64,000 bases of DNA, from assembly GCA_018242205.1 (NCBI GenBank), contig JAFECJ010000008.1, positions 1-64,000 on the forward strand. Reading direction: 5' to 3'. Below are positions 33,805 through 42,344 of the stretch, piece after piece. The translations under genes were made by a program, and so were the position numbers. The stretch is from Pseudomonadota bacterium (GTDB lineage Bacteria; Pseudomonadota; Alphaproteobacteria; Rhizobiales; Xanthobacteraceae). Within the stretch, counting starts at the first letter, position 1. Each line of letters opens with the position of its first letter. Under the pieces are notes generated by a model. The model saw nothing but the letters and a program-made list of their open reading frames with translations. It did not search any database and had not been told where the DNA came from.

Positions 33805-34946
33805 TTTTTGAAGGCGATCTTGCCGTTCACGACATGGGCCATCGCATACGGGTTCTTGGTGACGCCGACATGCTGGGTGGCCGAGAAGTCGTAGGACGCG
33901 CCGACACCGTCATAGTGGCCGATCTTCTCGACGGCCTCGCGCACGGCCTCACCGTCGGTCGACTTCGCCATCTCCATCGCCTTGGCCATCATCATGATCG
34001 AGTCGAAGGCGCGCGACGATTGCGCCGGGTCGATGTCGCCGAACTTGGCCTTCATGCGCTTGAAGAAGTCCTCGACGGCGGCCTTGGTCGTCGGATTGGT
34101 GATGACGCTCGGATCGTCCTGCGCCACCTGGATGAGCGGCGCCGGAAACATGAACTGGTCACCCAGAATTTTGCCGGCGGCGAGCACGAGATCGCGCTCG
34201 TTGATGCTGGAGAGCAGCAACATCTTGTTGAGGCCGAGCTGCTTGATGTTGTTGGCGGTGGTGATGACGGCGTTACCCTGACCGATCATGATAATCGCGC
34301 CACCGCCGCTGGCGTTGATACGGCCGATCTGAACGCTGAAATCGGAGTCTTCCTGCTGATAGGACTCGTTGGCGACCACGTCCATGCCAGCGGCCTTGGC
34401 TTCAGCCAACGCAATGTTGCGCATGATCGTGCCGTACGGGCTCGGATCGCCGAGAATGCCGATTTTGGTGATGCCGATCTTCTTGAGGTATTCGTAGCGG
34501 GTCTCGACCTCGAATTTTGGTGGCGGCAGAAAGCTGAACGCCCACTTCTGTTCGTCCGGCAGGCGCGGCAGGATCGAGCACAGGAACATCGGCAGCTTGG
34601 CCTTGGTGACGAAGCTCGCCGCCGCGAAGTTGCCGGCGGAAATACAACCGCTGTCGAACACGACGGCCTTGTCCTCGCTCATCATCTTGCGATAGACGAC
34701 AACGGCCTGCTGCGGCGTCGACTTGTTGTCCTCGTAGACCAGCTTCAGCTTTTTGCCGAGCACGCCGCCCTTCTCGTTGATCGCCTCGATCGCGATGGTC
34801 ATGCCATCGCGCCAGTGGCCGTCGGTGATCGAACCGTAGCCGGTCAGCCCGAGCGAGGAGCCGACAACGATATCTTCAGCCGATGCATTTGCAGCCATGC
34901 CGACGGACAGCATCGCCGCCAGGACGATTGATTTTCCGAGTTTCAT
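33801..34946 (-). CDS. Liv-type ABC transporter substrate-binding protein
   Basis: A 381-residue periplasmic binding protein of the LivJ/amidase-regulator (type 1) fold. It has a signal peptide (residues 1-22, ending NASA-ED), the IVVGSSLGLTGYGSITDG opening and the KLKLVYEDNKSTPQQAVVVYRKM block (read in parts) common to Liv-type receptors. GGGAGGA lies 7 nt before ATG 34946; the frame is open 16 codons upstream without a ribosome site. It overlaps livF by 4 bp. Receptors of this class that sit in catabolic arrays often bind aromatic acids, urea or amides; the ligand here is unknown. Confidence 0.9.
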   Translation of the reverse strand: MKLGKSIVLAAMLSVGMAANASAEDIVVGSSLGLTGYGSITDGHWRDGMTIAIEAINEKGGVLGKKLKLVYEDNKSTPQQAVVVYRKMMSEDKAVVFDSGCISAGNFAAASFVTKAKLPMFLCSILPRLPDEQKWAFSFLPPPKFEVETRYEYLKKIGITKIGILGDPSPYGTIMRNIALAEAKAAGMDVVANESYQQEDSDFSVQIGRINASGGGAIIMIGQGNAVITTANNIKQLGLNKMLLLSSINERDLVLAAGKILGDQFMFPAPLIQVAQDDPSVITNPTTKAAVEDFFKRMKAKFGDIDPAQSSRAFDSIMMMAKAMEMAKSTDGEAVREAVEKIGHYDGVGASYDFSATQHVGVTKNPYAMAHVVNGKIAFKK

Positions 34947-35007
34947 TTTCAGTTCCTCCCGAGATTCGTTCTTCTTCAGATTGCCCAGAGACACAGTCGA
35001 GTTGCGC

Positions 35008-35781
35008 TCACGCGGATTTCGCCGCGACCTCGCGGATTTCGCCGAGACCCTTCATCGCCGCCTGCCGCAGGAAGCCCTGATCGGACGACAGAATGAACAC
35101 GCTGGCGCCGTGCGATTTGAGCCAGGCCGCCTCCTGCGCGCTTCCCACGTAAACGCTGATCGGCTTCCCGGCTTTGCGCGACGCTGCCGCGATGCGTTCC
35201 ACCGCGCGGACGACCGCCGGCGGATCCTTGGTTTCGTCACCGAACGCCGCCGTCAGATCGCCGCGGCCGATGAACAGCGAGTCGACGCCGTCGACAGCCG
35301 CGATTGCGTCGATTTCCTCGAGCGCCACCGGATCCTCGATCTGGGCGACGAAGGTCATCTGCGCATCCTGCTCGGCGATGTGCTTCCACATCGGCACGGC
35401 CGTATAGCCGCCGGCGCGCGTCGAGGTGGCGAAGCCACGGGCGCCGTTGCGGTAGCGGAACAGCGCCGCGACTTCACGCGCATAGGCCGCGCTCTTGACG
35501 TGCGGCACCAGAATGCCGGTGGCGCCGCAATCGAGGACCGAAAGGATGCCCTCGGGTCCCGGAACGCGCACCAGCGCCGGTATGTCGTGGCCGCGTGCCG
35601 CCATCAAGGCGATGTCGGTCGTGGTGCGGTCGAACGGGGCATGCTCCTGATCGATGACGACGAAGTCGAAACCGGCGCCGCCGAGAATCTCGGTGGCGTG
35701 GCTGGTTGGCGTCTTCAGGAATGAGCCGACGAGCTTGTCGCCGGCCAGCATGCGTTGGCGAAAGGTGGACGTCTTCTGCAT
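35008..35781 (-). CDS. HpcH/HpaI-family class II aldolase
   Basis: A 257-residue metal-dependent aldolase related to 4-hydroxy-2-oxoheptanedioate aldolase (HpcH), which cleaves 4-hydroxy-2-oxo acids to pyruvate and an aldehyde. The base H47 (DQEHAP) and R72 (VRVPG) match HpcH His45 and Arg70 with a shift of two; the metal ligands E149 and D175 fall at the HpcH numbers. It lies 61 bp upstream of the Liv receptor gene on the same strand and behind the bicupin gene (19-bp gap). No other homoprotocatechuate genes are present, so the substrate is a different hydroxy-oxo acid or is unknown. Confidence 0.85.
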   Translation of the reverse strand: MQKTSTFRQRMLAGDKLVGSFLKTPTSHATEILGGAGFDFVVIDQEHAPFDRTTTDIALMAARGHDIPALVRVPGPEGILSVLDCGATGILVPHVKSAAYAREVAALFRYRNGARGFATSTRAGGYTAVPMWKHIAEQDAQMTFVAQIEDPVALEEIDAIAAVDGVDSLFIGRGDLTAAFGDETKDPPAVVRAVERIAAASRKAGKPISVYVGSAQEAAWLKSHGASVFILSSDQGFLRQAAMKGLGEIREVAAKSA

Positions 35782-35800
35782 GGTCTGACCTGTCGCCTTC

Positions 35801-36715
35801 CTAGTTCTGGCCCGGCATCGGATAGTCGTCGGCGTTCAGGATCCAGCCGGGCTTCTGCGAGAAATCCATGCGCGGCGGACAGAAGATATCGACGAGCTGG
35901 TTGCGGCCCTTGCCGCAGGCTTCAGTGGTGTGAATCGATGGTGGCGGGATGATCGCGATCGACGGCGTACCGCACAGCTCGTGATCGTCGTCCAGCCAGT
36001 TGTTCTTGTTGACCACCCACGGCCAGCGCAGGTGGTGCATGAATTCGCCCGAGATCGCGAGCGAGCACTGCTCGAAGTCGTCGTGATGGTGCGGCGACAG
36101 TTTGCTGGCGTCGCGCGGACCGTCGTAATAATCGAGGAAGTTCACCATGATGGTGGTGCAGCGCCAGATGCGGCCGAAGCGGCCCGGCTCCGGCGCCACA
36201 TCGAGGCTGTAGACGCGCAGTTTGAAACCGCCCTTGGGCTCGGGCCAGTTCACGACCGGCGCGACATAAGGCTTGGCCGTCTTGAAGTGATCCTTGTTGC
36301 TGCACCTGGCGTTGAGGTCTTCCGAGCGGGTCGTGAACATCGCGTAGATGCGGCCCGGCTCGATCACCTTCATCGACGACTTGCCCGGCGGCAGGAAGGC
36401 TAGATTGTTGCCGGTGACGCGCTGGGTGCCGTCCTTGGTGGTGAACTCGACGACGGTCTTTGGGTCCGGCATCAGAACCGCATATTCGTCGACCTGCGCC
36501 TCGCGCGACAGGACGTAGTCCTTCTTCGGCTCGATGCAGACCATGACGAGGTTCTGGCCGCGCGCGATCCAAGTCTTACCGCTCGCGTTATCTTCCTGCG
36601 GCGGCTCCTCGTAGAACCGCACATATTCCGCGGCGCCGAACGGCCCGGTGACGGGCCCCTTGCCGGCCGGCGCCTTGGCGGCCAGCGCGGAACGCGGATC
36701 ACTCGCGTCGTACAT
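35801..36715 (-). CDS. Bicupin protein of unknown function
   Basis: A 304-residue protein with two cupin-like halves. The first half (about 75-130) has a PPG turn (109-111) but no metal ligands. The second half (about 185-285) has a complete cupin metal set: H209, H211 and E215 (HHHDDFE) and H262 (PPPSIH). The shape resembles bicupin isomerases or dioxygenases, but I do not recognise a named family. GGGAG 8 nt upstream selects ATG 36715 over a TTG at 36730. It lies between the DUF6282 hydrolase (46-bp gap) and the HpaI-type aldolase, which suggests a ring- or keto-acid-processing step before aldol cleavage. Confidence 0.7.
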   Translation of the reverse strand: MYDASDPRSALAAKAPAGKGPVTGPFGAAEYVRFYEEPPQEDNASGKTWIARGQNLVMVCIEPKKDYVLSREAQVDEYAVLMPDPKTVVEFTTKDGTQRVTGNNLAFLPPGKSSMKVIEPGRIYAMFTTRSEDLNARCSNKDHFKTAKPYVAPVVNWPEPKGGFKLRVYSLDVAPEPGRFGRIWRCTTIMVNFLDYYDGPRDASKLSPHHHDDFEQCSLAISGEFMHHLRWPWVVNKNNWLDDDHELCGTPSIAIIPPPSIHTTEACGKGRNQLVDIFCPPRMDFSQKPGWILNADDYPMPGQN

Positions 36716-36761
36716 CGTCTTTACTCCCAAATTTCCTTAATCGCTTCTGACCGCCAGACCT

Positions 36762-37703
36762 TCATTGCCGGGCCGGCAGGTCCGCTTCGATTCCGAGCAT
36801 GCGCGCCGCATTGAGCGAGAACATCTTTCGGATGTCGTCGTCGCTGTAGCCGAGCTTGATGCACAGCTTGACGCCGCGGCGCATGCCGTCGAGCGGCAGG
36901 AACGTACCCGGCTGGCCGAGGTCTGAGCCGATCACAGTCTGATCGATGCCGCCCGCCTCGATGAAGTGGGCGAGTTCTTCTTCCCGACGATGCTGGAATT
37001 TCGAGCCGTCGAGGAACATGCAGATCGAGTGCTCGATGAAGGCGCCCATCGCGGCGAGTCCCTTCACATCATTCAGCGACGCATCGACGATCTCTTCCGG
37101 GTGGGTCACGCACATGCGCTTGACGCCGCGCTTCTTGGCTTCCTCGAGAATGATCCAGGTTTCGCTGATGTGCATGTGGCCACTCGCCAGAACCATGCCG
37201 GTCTTGGCGAGGATATCGATCACTTCCTTGACTTCGTCGCGCACCTGCTTGCTTCCGTCGAGCACGGGAATGGGCGTAGCAGGACGAATCTTGTCGGTCG
37301 AAGCCGGATGCGTGCTCGATGCCTGCGCCTGCCAGCGAAAGTGCTGTTCGGCCGCGAGCGTCGGAAACCACACGACCTTGCCGCCGGCGGCCGCGGTGTG
37401 TTCGACGGCGTACGGATTGAATCCGCCGATCACGTTGTTCAGCGCGATGCCGGAATAGACCTTGGTCGTCAGTTCGGGAAAATTGTCGGCAATGAGCTTG
37501 GCGGTCATGACGCCGCTGTAGTCGTGGTCCTTGGTGACCACCGCCGCGAAGCCGGCCTTGGAATATTGACGTGCCAGTTCGACGTGATCGACCGCGCGCT
37601 TGGCAATCGAGGGGCCGCTATGGACGTGCGGGTCGATGGCGCCGACCAGCAGGTTGTCGACGCGTTTTTCGATATCTGTGTCGGGAACTGCGCTTGTCGC
37701 CAT
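36762..37703 (-). CDS. DUF6282 family metal-dependent hydrolase (amidohydrolase-like)
   Basis: A 313-residue TIM-barrel protein of the amidohydrolase type, close to proteins labelled DUF6282. Likely metal or catalytic residues are H26 and H28 (DPHVH), the KDHDYSG histidine, the ASGHMHISE pair near residue 175 and the SDLG aspartate near residue 258. No signal peptide is seen, so it should be cytosolic. It is the first gene of the leftward catabolic array and is divergent from the IclR regulator, 260 bp away. The reaction is unknown; hydrolysis of a lactone, amide or ring product is plausible from the fold. Confidence 0.75.
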   Translation of the reverse strand: MATSAVPDTDIEKRVDNLLVGAIDPHVHSGPSIAKRAVDHVELARQYSKAGFAAVVTKDHDYSGVMTAKLIADNFPELTTKVYSGIALNNVIGGFNPYAVEHTAAAGGKVVWFPTLAAEQHFRWQAQASSTHPASTDKIRPATPIPVLDGSKQVRDEVKEVIDILAKTGMVLASGHMHISETWIILEEAKKRGVKRMCVTHPEEIVDASLNDVKGLAAMGAFIEHSICMFLDGSKFQHRREEELAHFIEAGGIDQTVIGSDLGQPGTFLPLDGMRRGVKLCIKLGYSDDDIRKMFSLNAARMLGIEADLPARQ

Positions 37704-37769
37704 GCGTAACCACCCTCGAGCTGACCGTGCATTGCAGCAACGGCCCTTGTTTCCGCCCCTTCAGTGCCG

Positions 37770-37934
37770 TTCGCGACTGCGTAACAGCGTTTCGCTTAAT
37801 CTATCGGGGCGGTTTGCCCGGAGTCAATGGCGGCGGCTGCTGGATCGCAAATATCCCGCAACTCGGCCATTTCCGCGTGCAATTAGCGCTTGGCGCGTGT
37901 TTAGATCATGCGTATGGTGTTTCGCGGTTGCGAA
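37770..37934. promoter_or_regulatory. Repeated TTCGC dyads in the DUF6282/IclR divergent region
   Basis: A perfect inverted repeat TTCGC-GGTT-GCGAA lies at 37921-37934, 30 bp before the IclR start. A related but imperfect copy, TTCGCGACTGCGTAA, is at 37770-37784, closer to the DUF6282 gene. IclR proteins often bind short TTCG/CGAA dyads, so these are candidate operators for the adjacent regulator at the two divergent promoters. Confidence 0.4.
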
Positions 37935-37963
37935 CATCGAATTCAAGGGTGAGGCGTGTAACG

Positions 37964-38776
37964 ATGGCTACGGAAGGTTCGGGCGGCGTTCAGTCCGTCC
38001 ATCTCGCAATCGATGTGCTTGAGGCGGTGGCCTTTTCCGACGATGAACTGGGTGTGACGCAGATCGCCGAGCGGCTCAAGGTCACCAAAGGTTCGGTGCA
38101 TCGTCATCTGACGACGCTGGTCGAGCGCGGCTATCTGGCGCAAAATCCCGCGACCACCCGCTACACCATTGGTCCGAAAAGCCGTTTGCTGGCGCGCCTG
38201 TCGCCGGACACCGATCTGGTGAAGGTCGCGGAAGGTCCGATGCGCGAATTGCGCGATGCGCTTGGGCAGACCGTGGTGCTATCGGAGATGACGCCACGCG
38301 GCGCCATGGTGCTGGTGACCATTCCCGGCACGTCACCGATCGAGATCGGCGTACGCCCCGGCAGCGAGTTGCCATTCTATAACTCCGCGCAAGGCAAGGT
38401 GTTGCTCGCCTATGCGCCGCGTCCGTTTCAGATGCGCGTGCTGCGCGGCCCCTTCGAGAAGGTGACCGTCAAGACCGTGGTCGCGCCGGATCGGCTCGAC
38501 AAGTCGCTGCAGGAGATCATCAAGCGCGGTTACGGCGCGGCGCCGGAAGAATCGATGCTCGGCATCAATGCGGTGGCGGTGCCGATCTTCGACAGCAACG
38601 ACGCCTGCGTCGCGGCGCTCGCCGTCGTCGGCTCGATCCAGTACCTGCCGGAGAAGGCAAAGCCCGGCGACATCGCCGCGCTGATGCACGCGGCGGAGCA
38701 GATTTCGCGCAAGCTCGGTCACGACAGCGGCACGCCCTTCGCGCAAGGGCGTCACCGCAGCATTTCGGGCCGCTAA
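37964..38776 (+). CDS. IclR-family transcriptional regulator
   Basis: A 270-residue regulator with an N-terminal winged HTH (about residues 10-75, VHLAIDVLEAVAF then TQIAERLKVTKGSVHRHLTTL in parts) and an IclR effector-binding domain (about 85-255) with the GYGAAPEESMLGINAVAVPIFD region typical of the family. ATG 37964 is preceded by GGGTGAGG; the frame is open far upstream but without family sequence. It is divergent from the DUF6282-bicupin-aldolase-Liv array and probably controls it. The convergent M20 gene starts its stop 12 bp downstream. Confidence 0.88.
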   Translation: MATEGSGGVQSVHLAIDVLEAVAFSDDELGVTQIAERLKVTKGSVHRHLTTLVERGYLAQNPATTRYTIGPKSRLLARLSPDTDLVKVAEGPMRELRDALGQTVVLSEMTPRGAMVLVTIPGTSPIEIGVRPGSELPFYNSAQGKVLLAYAPRPFQMRVLRGPFEKVTVKTVVAPDRLDKSLQEIIKRGYGAAPEESMLGINAVAVPIFDSNDACVAALAVVGSIQYLPEKAKPGDIAALMHAAEQISRKLGHDSGTPFAQGRHRSISGR

Positions 38777-38779
38777 AGC

Positions 38780-38797
38780 CTCGGCGGATCAGCCGAG
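38780..38797. terminator. Hairpin at the IclR/M20 convergent junction
   Basis: CTCGGC (38780-38785) and GCCGAG (38792-38797) form a 6-bp stem with a 6-nt loop exactly between the two convergent stops. The stem covers the M20 stop codon. No U-tract follows on either strand, so it is at most a weak bidirectional terminator. Confidence 0.3.
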
Positions 38798-39967
38798 CGC
38801 GCAGATCGTCGCCGCCAGCGCCTGCGTGCGCGGCAATAACGTTTCGAGACGACAGAACTCGTCGTCGGTGTGCGCCTTGCCGCCAACCGGACCGAGCCCA
38901 CACAAGGTCGGCACACCGAGCGCTGCGGTAAAGCCGGAATCGGCGCAGCCGCCAGTGAATTCACCGTCGACCGAAAAGCCGATCGCCGCCGCCTCTTTCT
39001 GGTAGAGCTCGAACAGCGACTTCGAATGCTTCTCCTCGAGCGGCAGGAACAGCGACTTGGTCACGATCTCGCCGCTGGTGCCCGGAACATCCTCGGTTTT
39101 GACGATCTTCTCGATCTCGGCGATGAGCCCGGGGCGCTCCGCCAGGGTCATGAAACGCAGATCGAGCTCGGCCTCGGCCCAGGGCGCGACGGTATTGTGC
39201 GTGTTGCCGCCCTTAATGACGCCGACATTGGTGGTGACGCCGGTCGAATAATTGGTCAGCGCGTGGAGCCGCACGATCTTGCGCGCGAGCGCCTCGATGG
39301 CGCTGGCGCCGTCTTTGTGATTGGCGCCGGAATGCGCGGCGCGGCCTTTGATCGTGATGTGGAACGAAGCGCCGCCCTTGCGGCCGGTCACGACATTGCC
39401 GGTGACGCGGCCTGGCTCGGAGTTGAACACCGCGCGGGCGCCCCTCGCCGCCGCCTCGATCTCGGGCTGGCCAGTCGGCGAACCGATCTCTTCGTCCGAG
39501 GTGAACAGCGCAACTACCGGAAACGGCAGGCCGCCGACCGCCTTGATCGCGCGCAGCGCAAAGATGTTGGCGACGAGACCGCCTTTCATGTCGGCGACGC
39601 CGGGACCGAAGGCCATGTCGCCCTGCCGCGAATAACCGCGCTTTTCCACCGTCCCTTTAGCAAACACGGTGTCGCGATGACCGAGCATCAGCACATGCTG
39701 GTTTTGGCCGTGGCCCGAGACTTCGGCGCGAAACACGTCGCCGTAGGTGTCGTTGGCGATTCGGGTGACGGTGATGCCCTCGCTGGTCAACAGCTTGGCG
39801 ATATGCTCGCCGACGGCGTCGGTGCCGGCCTTGTCGAAACTGTTGGAGTCGATGTTCACCAGTTCCTTGAGCAGCGCCTCCATCTCGGCGGCGCGCGGCG
39901 CCAGCCACGCGTTCACCTTTTCCGTCAGCGCCGTGCGATCGGCCGACATCGTCGCTTGCTCCGTCAT
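38789..39967 (-). CDS. M20 family metallopeptidase (CPG2/ArgE-like)
   Basis: A 392-residue dizinc hydrolase. Metal and catalytic residues are visible: H97 and D99 (GHRDT), the bridging D126 (ADMKGG), E159-E160 (SDEEIGSP) and H366 (HTDDE). The lid/dimerisation domain (about 185-295) is present. Glutamate-carboxypeptidase-like members remove C-terminal glutamate or cleave N-acyl amino acids. No signal peptide is seen, so the target would be an imported peptide or conjugate. It overlaps the second M20 gene by 4 bp and lies downstream of a Dpp-type ABC importer in one leftward operon. Confidence 0.88.
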   Translation of the reverse strand: MTEQATMSADRTALTEKVNAWLAPRAAEMEALLKELVNIDSNSFDKAGTDAVGEHIAKLLTSEGITVTRIANDTYGDVFRAEVSGHGQNQHVLMLGHRDTVFAKGTVEKRGYSRQGDMAFGPGVADMKGGLVANIFALRAIKAVGGLPFPVVALFTSDEEIGSPTGQPEIEAAARGARAVFNSEPGRVTGNVVTGRKGGASFHITIKGRAAHSGANHKDGASAIEALARKIVRLHALTNYSTGVTTNVGVIKGGNTHNTVAPWAEAELDLRFMTLAERPGLIAEIEKIVKTEDVPGTSGEIVTKSLFLPLEEKHSKSLFELYQKEAAAIGFSVDGEFTGGCADSGFTAALGVPTLCGLGPVGGKAHTDDEFCRLETLLPRTQALAATICALG

Positions 39968-41373
39968 TTGGACCTCTTCTTCATGATCTTCTGCCCGTCT
40001 TCTCCGAGATCGTAAAACAGTCCGGCCATGATTTGCAGCGCTTCGCGCGCAACGGAGCCCAGCAAATGTTCATCGGGCGCGTGTTGCGAGCAAGACGGAT
40101 AGGAGTGCGGCACCCAGATCGTCGGCATGCCGAGGATGTCGGCGAACACGTCGTTCGGCAGCGAGCCGCCGAGGTTCGGCAGCAGGGCCGGCTTCTTGTT
40201 GGTGGTCTTCGACATCGAAGCCAGCGCCCAGGTCACCCAAGGATCGGTCGGGTCGAGCCGCGTCGCCGGAAATGTCTCCATGCGCGCCGGTCTGACCGCG
40301 ACGCGCTGCAGCCCGCGCGCATCGAGATGGGCGCGCACCGCCGGCAGGATTGTGTCTGGGTCAGTTCCGACGACGAAACGCAGTTGCATCGTCGCCTTGG
40401 CGGACGGCGGAATGGCGTTGAGCGGCGCCTCGGGCGTTCCGGTCTTGAAAGCCAGCACTTCGAGCGTATTCCAACCGAAAATTCGTTCCTCGGTGGTCAG
40501 GCCAGGCTCGCCCCAGTCCGGATCGACTTCAGGATCGCCGGGCTCCTGCCCGATTTTCACATCGGCCAAAGCCGCGCGCACCGCGTCCGGCAGACTTTTG
40601 GGCTTGAGTGCATCGACCAGAATGGCGCCCTTGGCATCGACCAGCGAGGCGACGGCATGCGCCAGCAAAGTGCCGGCATTGGCGAGACCGCCGCCCCAAT
40701 TGCCGGAGTGATGGCCGCCCTCGCGCAGATCGACGACCATTTCGAAATTCATGGCGCCGCGCGAGCCGAGGAACACGGTCGGGCGCTGGGCCGACAAGCG
40801 CGGACCGTCGGAGCCGATCAAGACATCTGCGGCAAGCGCATCGCGTTCGTCAACCGCCAGCTTGCGCAAACCCGGCGAACCGGACTCCTCGCCCATTTCG
40901 AGGAGCAGCTTGCAATTGAAGCCCAGCTTGCCGCCGCGCGTCGTGATCACCTGCTCGAGCGCGGCGAGATTGATGGTGTGCTGACCTTTGTTGTCGGCGG
41001 TGCCGCGGCCGTACCAGCGGTCGCCTTCGACTGTGATCTTCCACGGGTCGAGACCGGCGCGCCACTGCGCGGCATGACCGAATACGACGTCGCCGTGACC
41101 GTAAGTCAGCACGGTCGGTAGCCCGGCGCCCTCATGGCGCTCGGCGATCAGGAACGGGCCGTAGCCGGGCGTCGGGTTGTCAACGATACGGCAGCGGAAC
41201 CCGAGACGTTCGACGAACGGAATGATCTCGTCGGTGAGATAAGCGCGCAGCACGTCGAGCTTGTCGCCGCCCTGGCTTTCGGTGGGAATGGCAACGCGGC
41301 GAGCCAGCACTTCCTTGAACGCGCCGTTGTCGAAATATTCAGCCGCGCGAGCGACGGCGTCCTGACGTGTCAT
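39964..41373 (-). CDS. M20 family metallopeptidase (dipeptidase-like)
   Basis: A 469-residue second M20 enzyme, of the longer dipeptidase/carnosinase-like type. It has H93 and D95 (GHGDV), bridging D127 (TADNKG), E162-E163 (GEESGSPG), an HHSGNWGG lid motif and a late CSQHAPDEH histidine. It is not a close copy of the adjacent M20 gene: length and lid differ. ATG 41373 lies 2 bp from the stop of the upstream ATPase gene; longer frames run into that gene. With the Dpp importer, the pair could degrade an imported peptide or N-acylated amino acid in two steps. Confidence 0.87.
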   Translation of the reverse strand: MTRQDAVARAAEYFDNGAFKEVLARRVAIPTESQGGDKLDVLRAYLTDEIIPFVERLGFRCRIVDNPTPGYGPFLIAERHEGAGLPTVLTYGHGDVVFGHAAQWRAGLDPWKITVEGDRWYGRGTADNKGQHTINLAALEQVITTRGGKLGFNCKLLLEMGEESGSPGLRKLAVDERDALAADVLIGSDGPRLSAQRPTVFLGSRGAMNFEMVVDLREGGHHSGNWGGGLANAGTLLAHAVASLVDAKGAILVDALKPKSLPDAVRAALADVKIGQEPGDPEVDPDWGEPGLTTEERIFGWNTLEVLAFKTGTPEAPLNAIPPSAKATMQLRFVVGTDPDTILPAVRAHLDARGLQRVAVRPARMETFPATRLDPTDPWVTWALASMSKTTNKKPALLPNLGGSLPNDVFADILGMPTIWVPHSYPSCSQHAPDEHLLGSVAREALQIMAGLFYDLGEDGQKIMKKRSK

Positions 41374-41375
41374 TG

Positions 41376-42344
41376 TTAAGCTACGGCCTCTTGTTGCAAC
41401 AGATGGCAGGTGGCCCAGCCGTCCGGCAGCGCCGAAACGGGAGGCGGTGTTGTCTTGCAGATGTTCAGCGCTGTTGGGCAGCGCGGCTGAAACGGACAAC
41501 CGGCGTGTTCCGCCATGGGGTTGGCCATGGCGCTGCCGATATGGGTGTCCGGAACGCCGAGGTCCGGGTCCGGCGTCAGCACGGATTCGAGCAGCGCCCG
41601 CGTATAGGGATGACCCGGCTGCGCAAACAGCCCGGCGCGGGTGCGCTCCTCGACGATGCGGCCGAGATACATGACGGCCACACGGTCGGCGAGATGCTCC
41701 ACCACTGCCAGGTTATGGCTGATGAAGAAATAGGTCAGCCCGAGCTCGCGCTTCAATTCGAGCAGCAGGTTGAGGATCTGCGCCTGCACCGAGACGTCCA
41801 GCGCCGAGGTCGGCTCGTCGCAGATCACGACCTCCGGCCGCATCACCAGTGCGCGGGCAATAGCGACGCGCTGGCGCTGACCGCCCGACAACTGCCCCGG
41901 ATAGGCGTCCAATAGCCGCCGCGGCAGGCCGACGAGATCCAGCATCTCGACGACCTTGGCGCGACGCGAGGCGGCATCGCCGACATTGTGCACGACAAGC
42001 GGCAAGCCGACGAGCTGGGCGATCGACTTGCGCGGGTTGAGCGAGGAATATGGGTCCTGGAAGATCGGTTGGATGCGCCGCGCCACCGCGATGCGGTCGC
42101 TGGCGGCTATCGGCGTGCCGTCGATCAGGATCTCGCCCGACGACGGCGGCAGCAAGCCGAGCAGCATCTTGGCCAAAGTCGACTTGCCGGAGCCGCTCTC
42201 GCCGACCAGGGCGAAGACCTCGCCGCGTTTCACCTGCAGCGACACTTGGGCGACCGCGGTCAGCGTGGCGCTGCCCTTGAAGGCGCCCTGCGACACCTCG
42301 AAACGCCGCGATACGTCCCTAAGCTCGAGCACAATGTCGCTCAT
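41376..42344 (-). CDS. Peptide-type ABC transporter ATPase (DppF/OppF family)
   Basis: A 322-residue ATPase with Walker [10 protein letters not shown], the IFQDPYSSLNPRKSI Q-loop region typical of OppF, signature [15 protein letters not shown] and Walker B VVICDEPTSALDVSVQ. The C-terminal oligopeptide/dipeptide domain contains the iron-sulfur-like cysteine cluster GCPFQPRCP with two further cysteines (NICK, ATCH). ATG 42344 overlaps the partner ATPase stop by 4 bp (ATGA). It powers the importer encoded by 42341-46816. Confidence 0.92.
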   Translation of the reverse strand: MSDIVLELRDVSRRFEVSQGAFKGSATLTAVAQVSLQVKRGEVFALVGESGSGKSTLAKMLLGLLPPSSGEILIDGTPIAASDRIAVARRIQPIFQDPYSSLNPRKSIAQLVGLPLVVHNVGDAASRRAKVVEMLDLVGLPRRLLDAYPGQLSGGQRQRVAIARALVMRPEVVICDEPTSALDVSVQAQILNLLLELKRELGLTYFFISHNLAVVEHLADRVAVMYLGRIVEERTRAGLFAQPGHPYTRALLESVLTPDPDLGVPDTHIGSAMANPMAEHAGCPFQPRCPTALNICKTTPPPVSALPDGWATCHLLQQEAVA

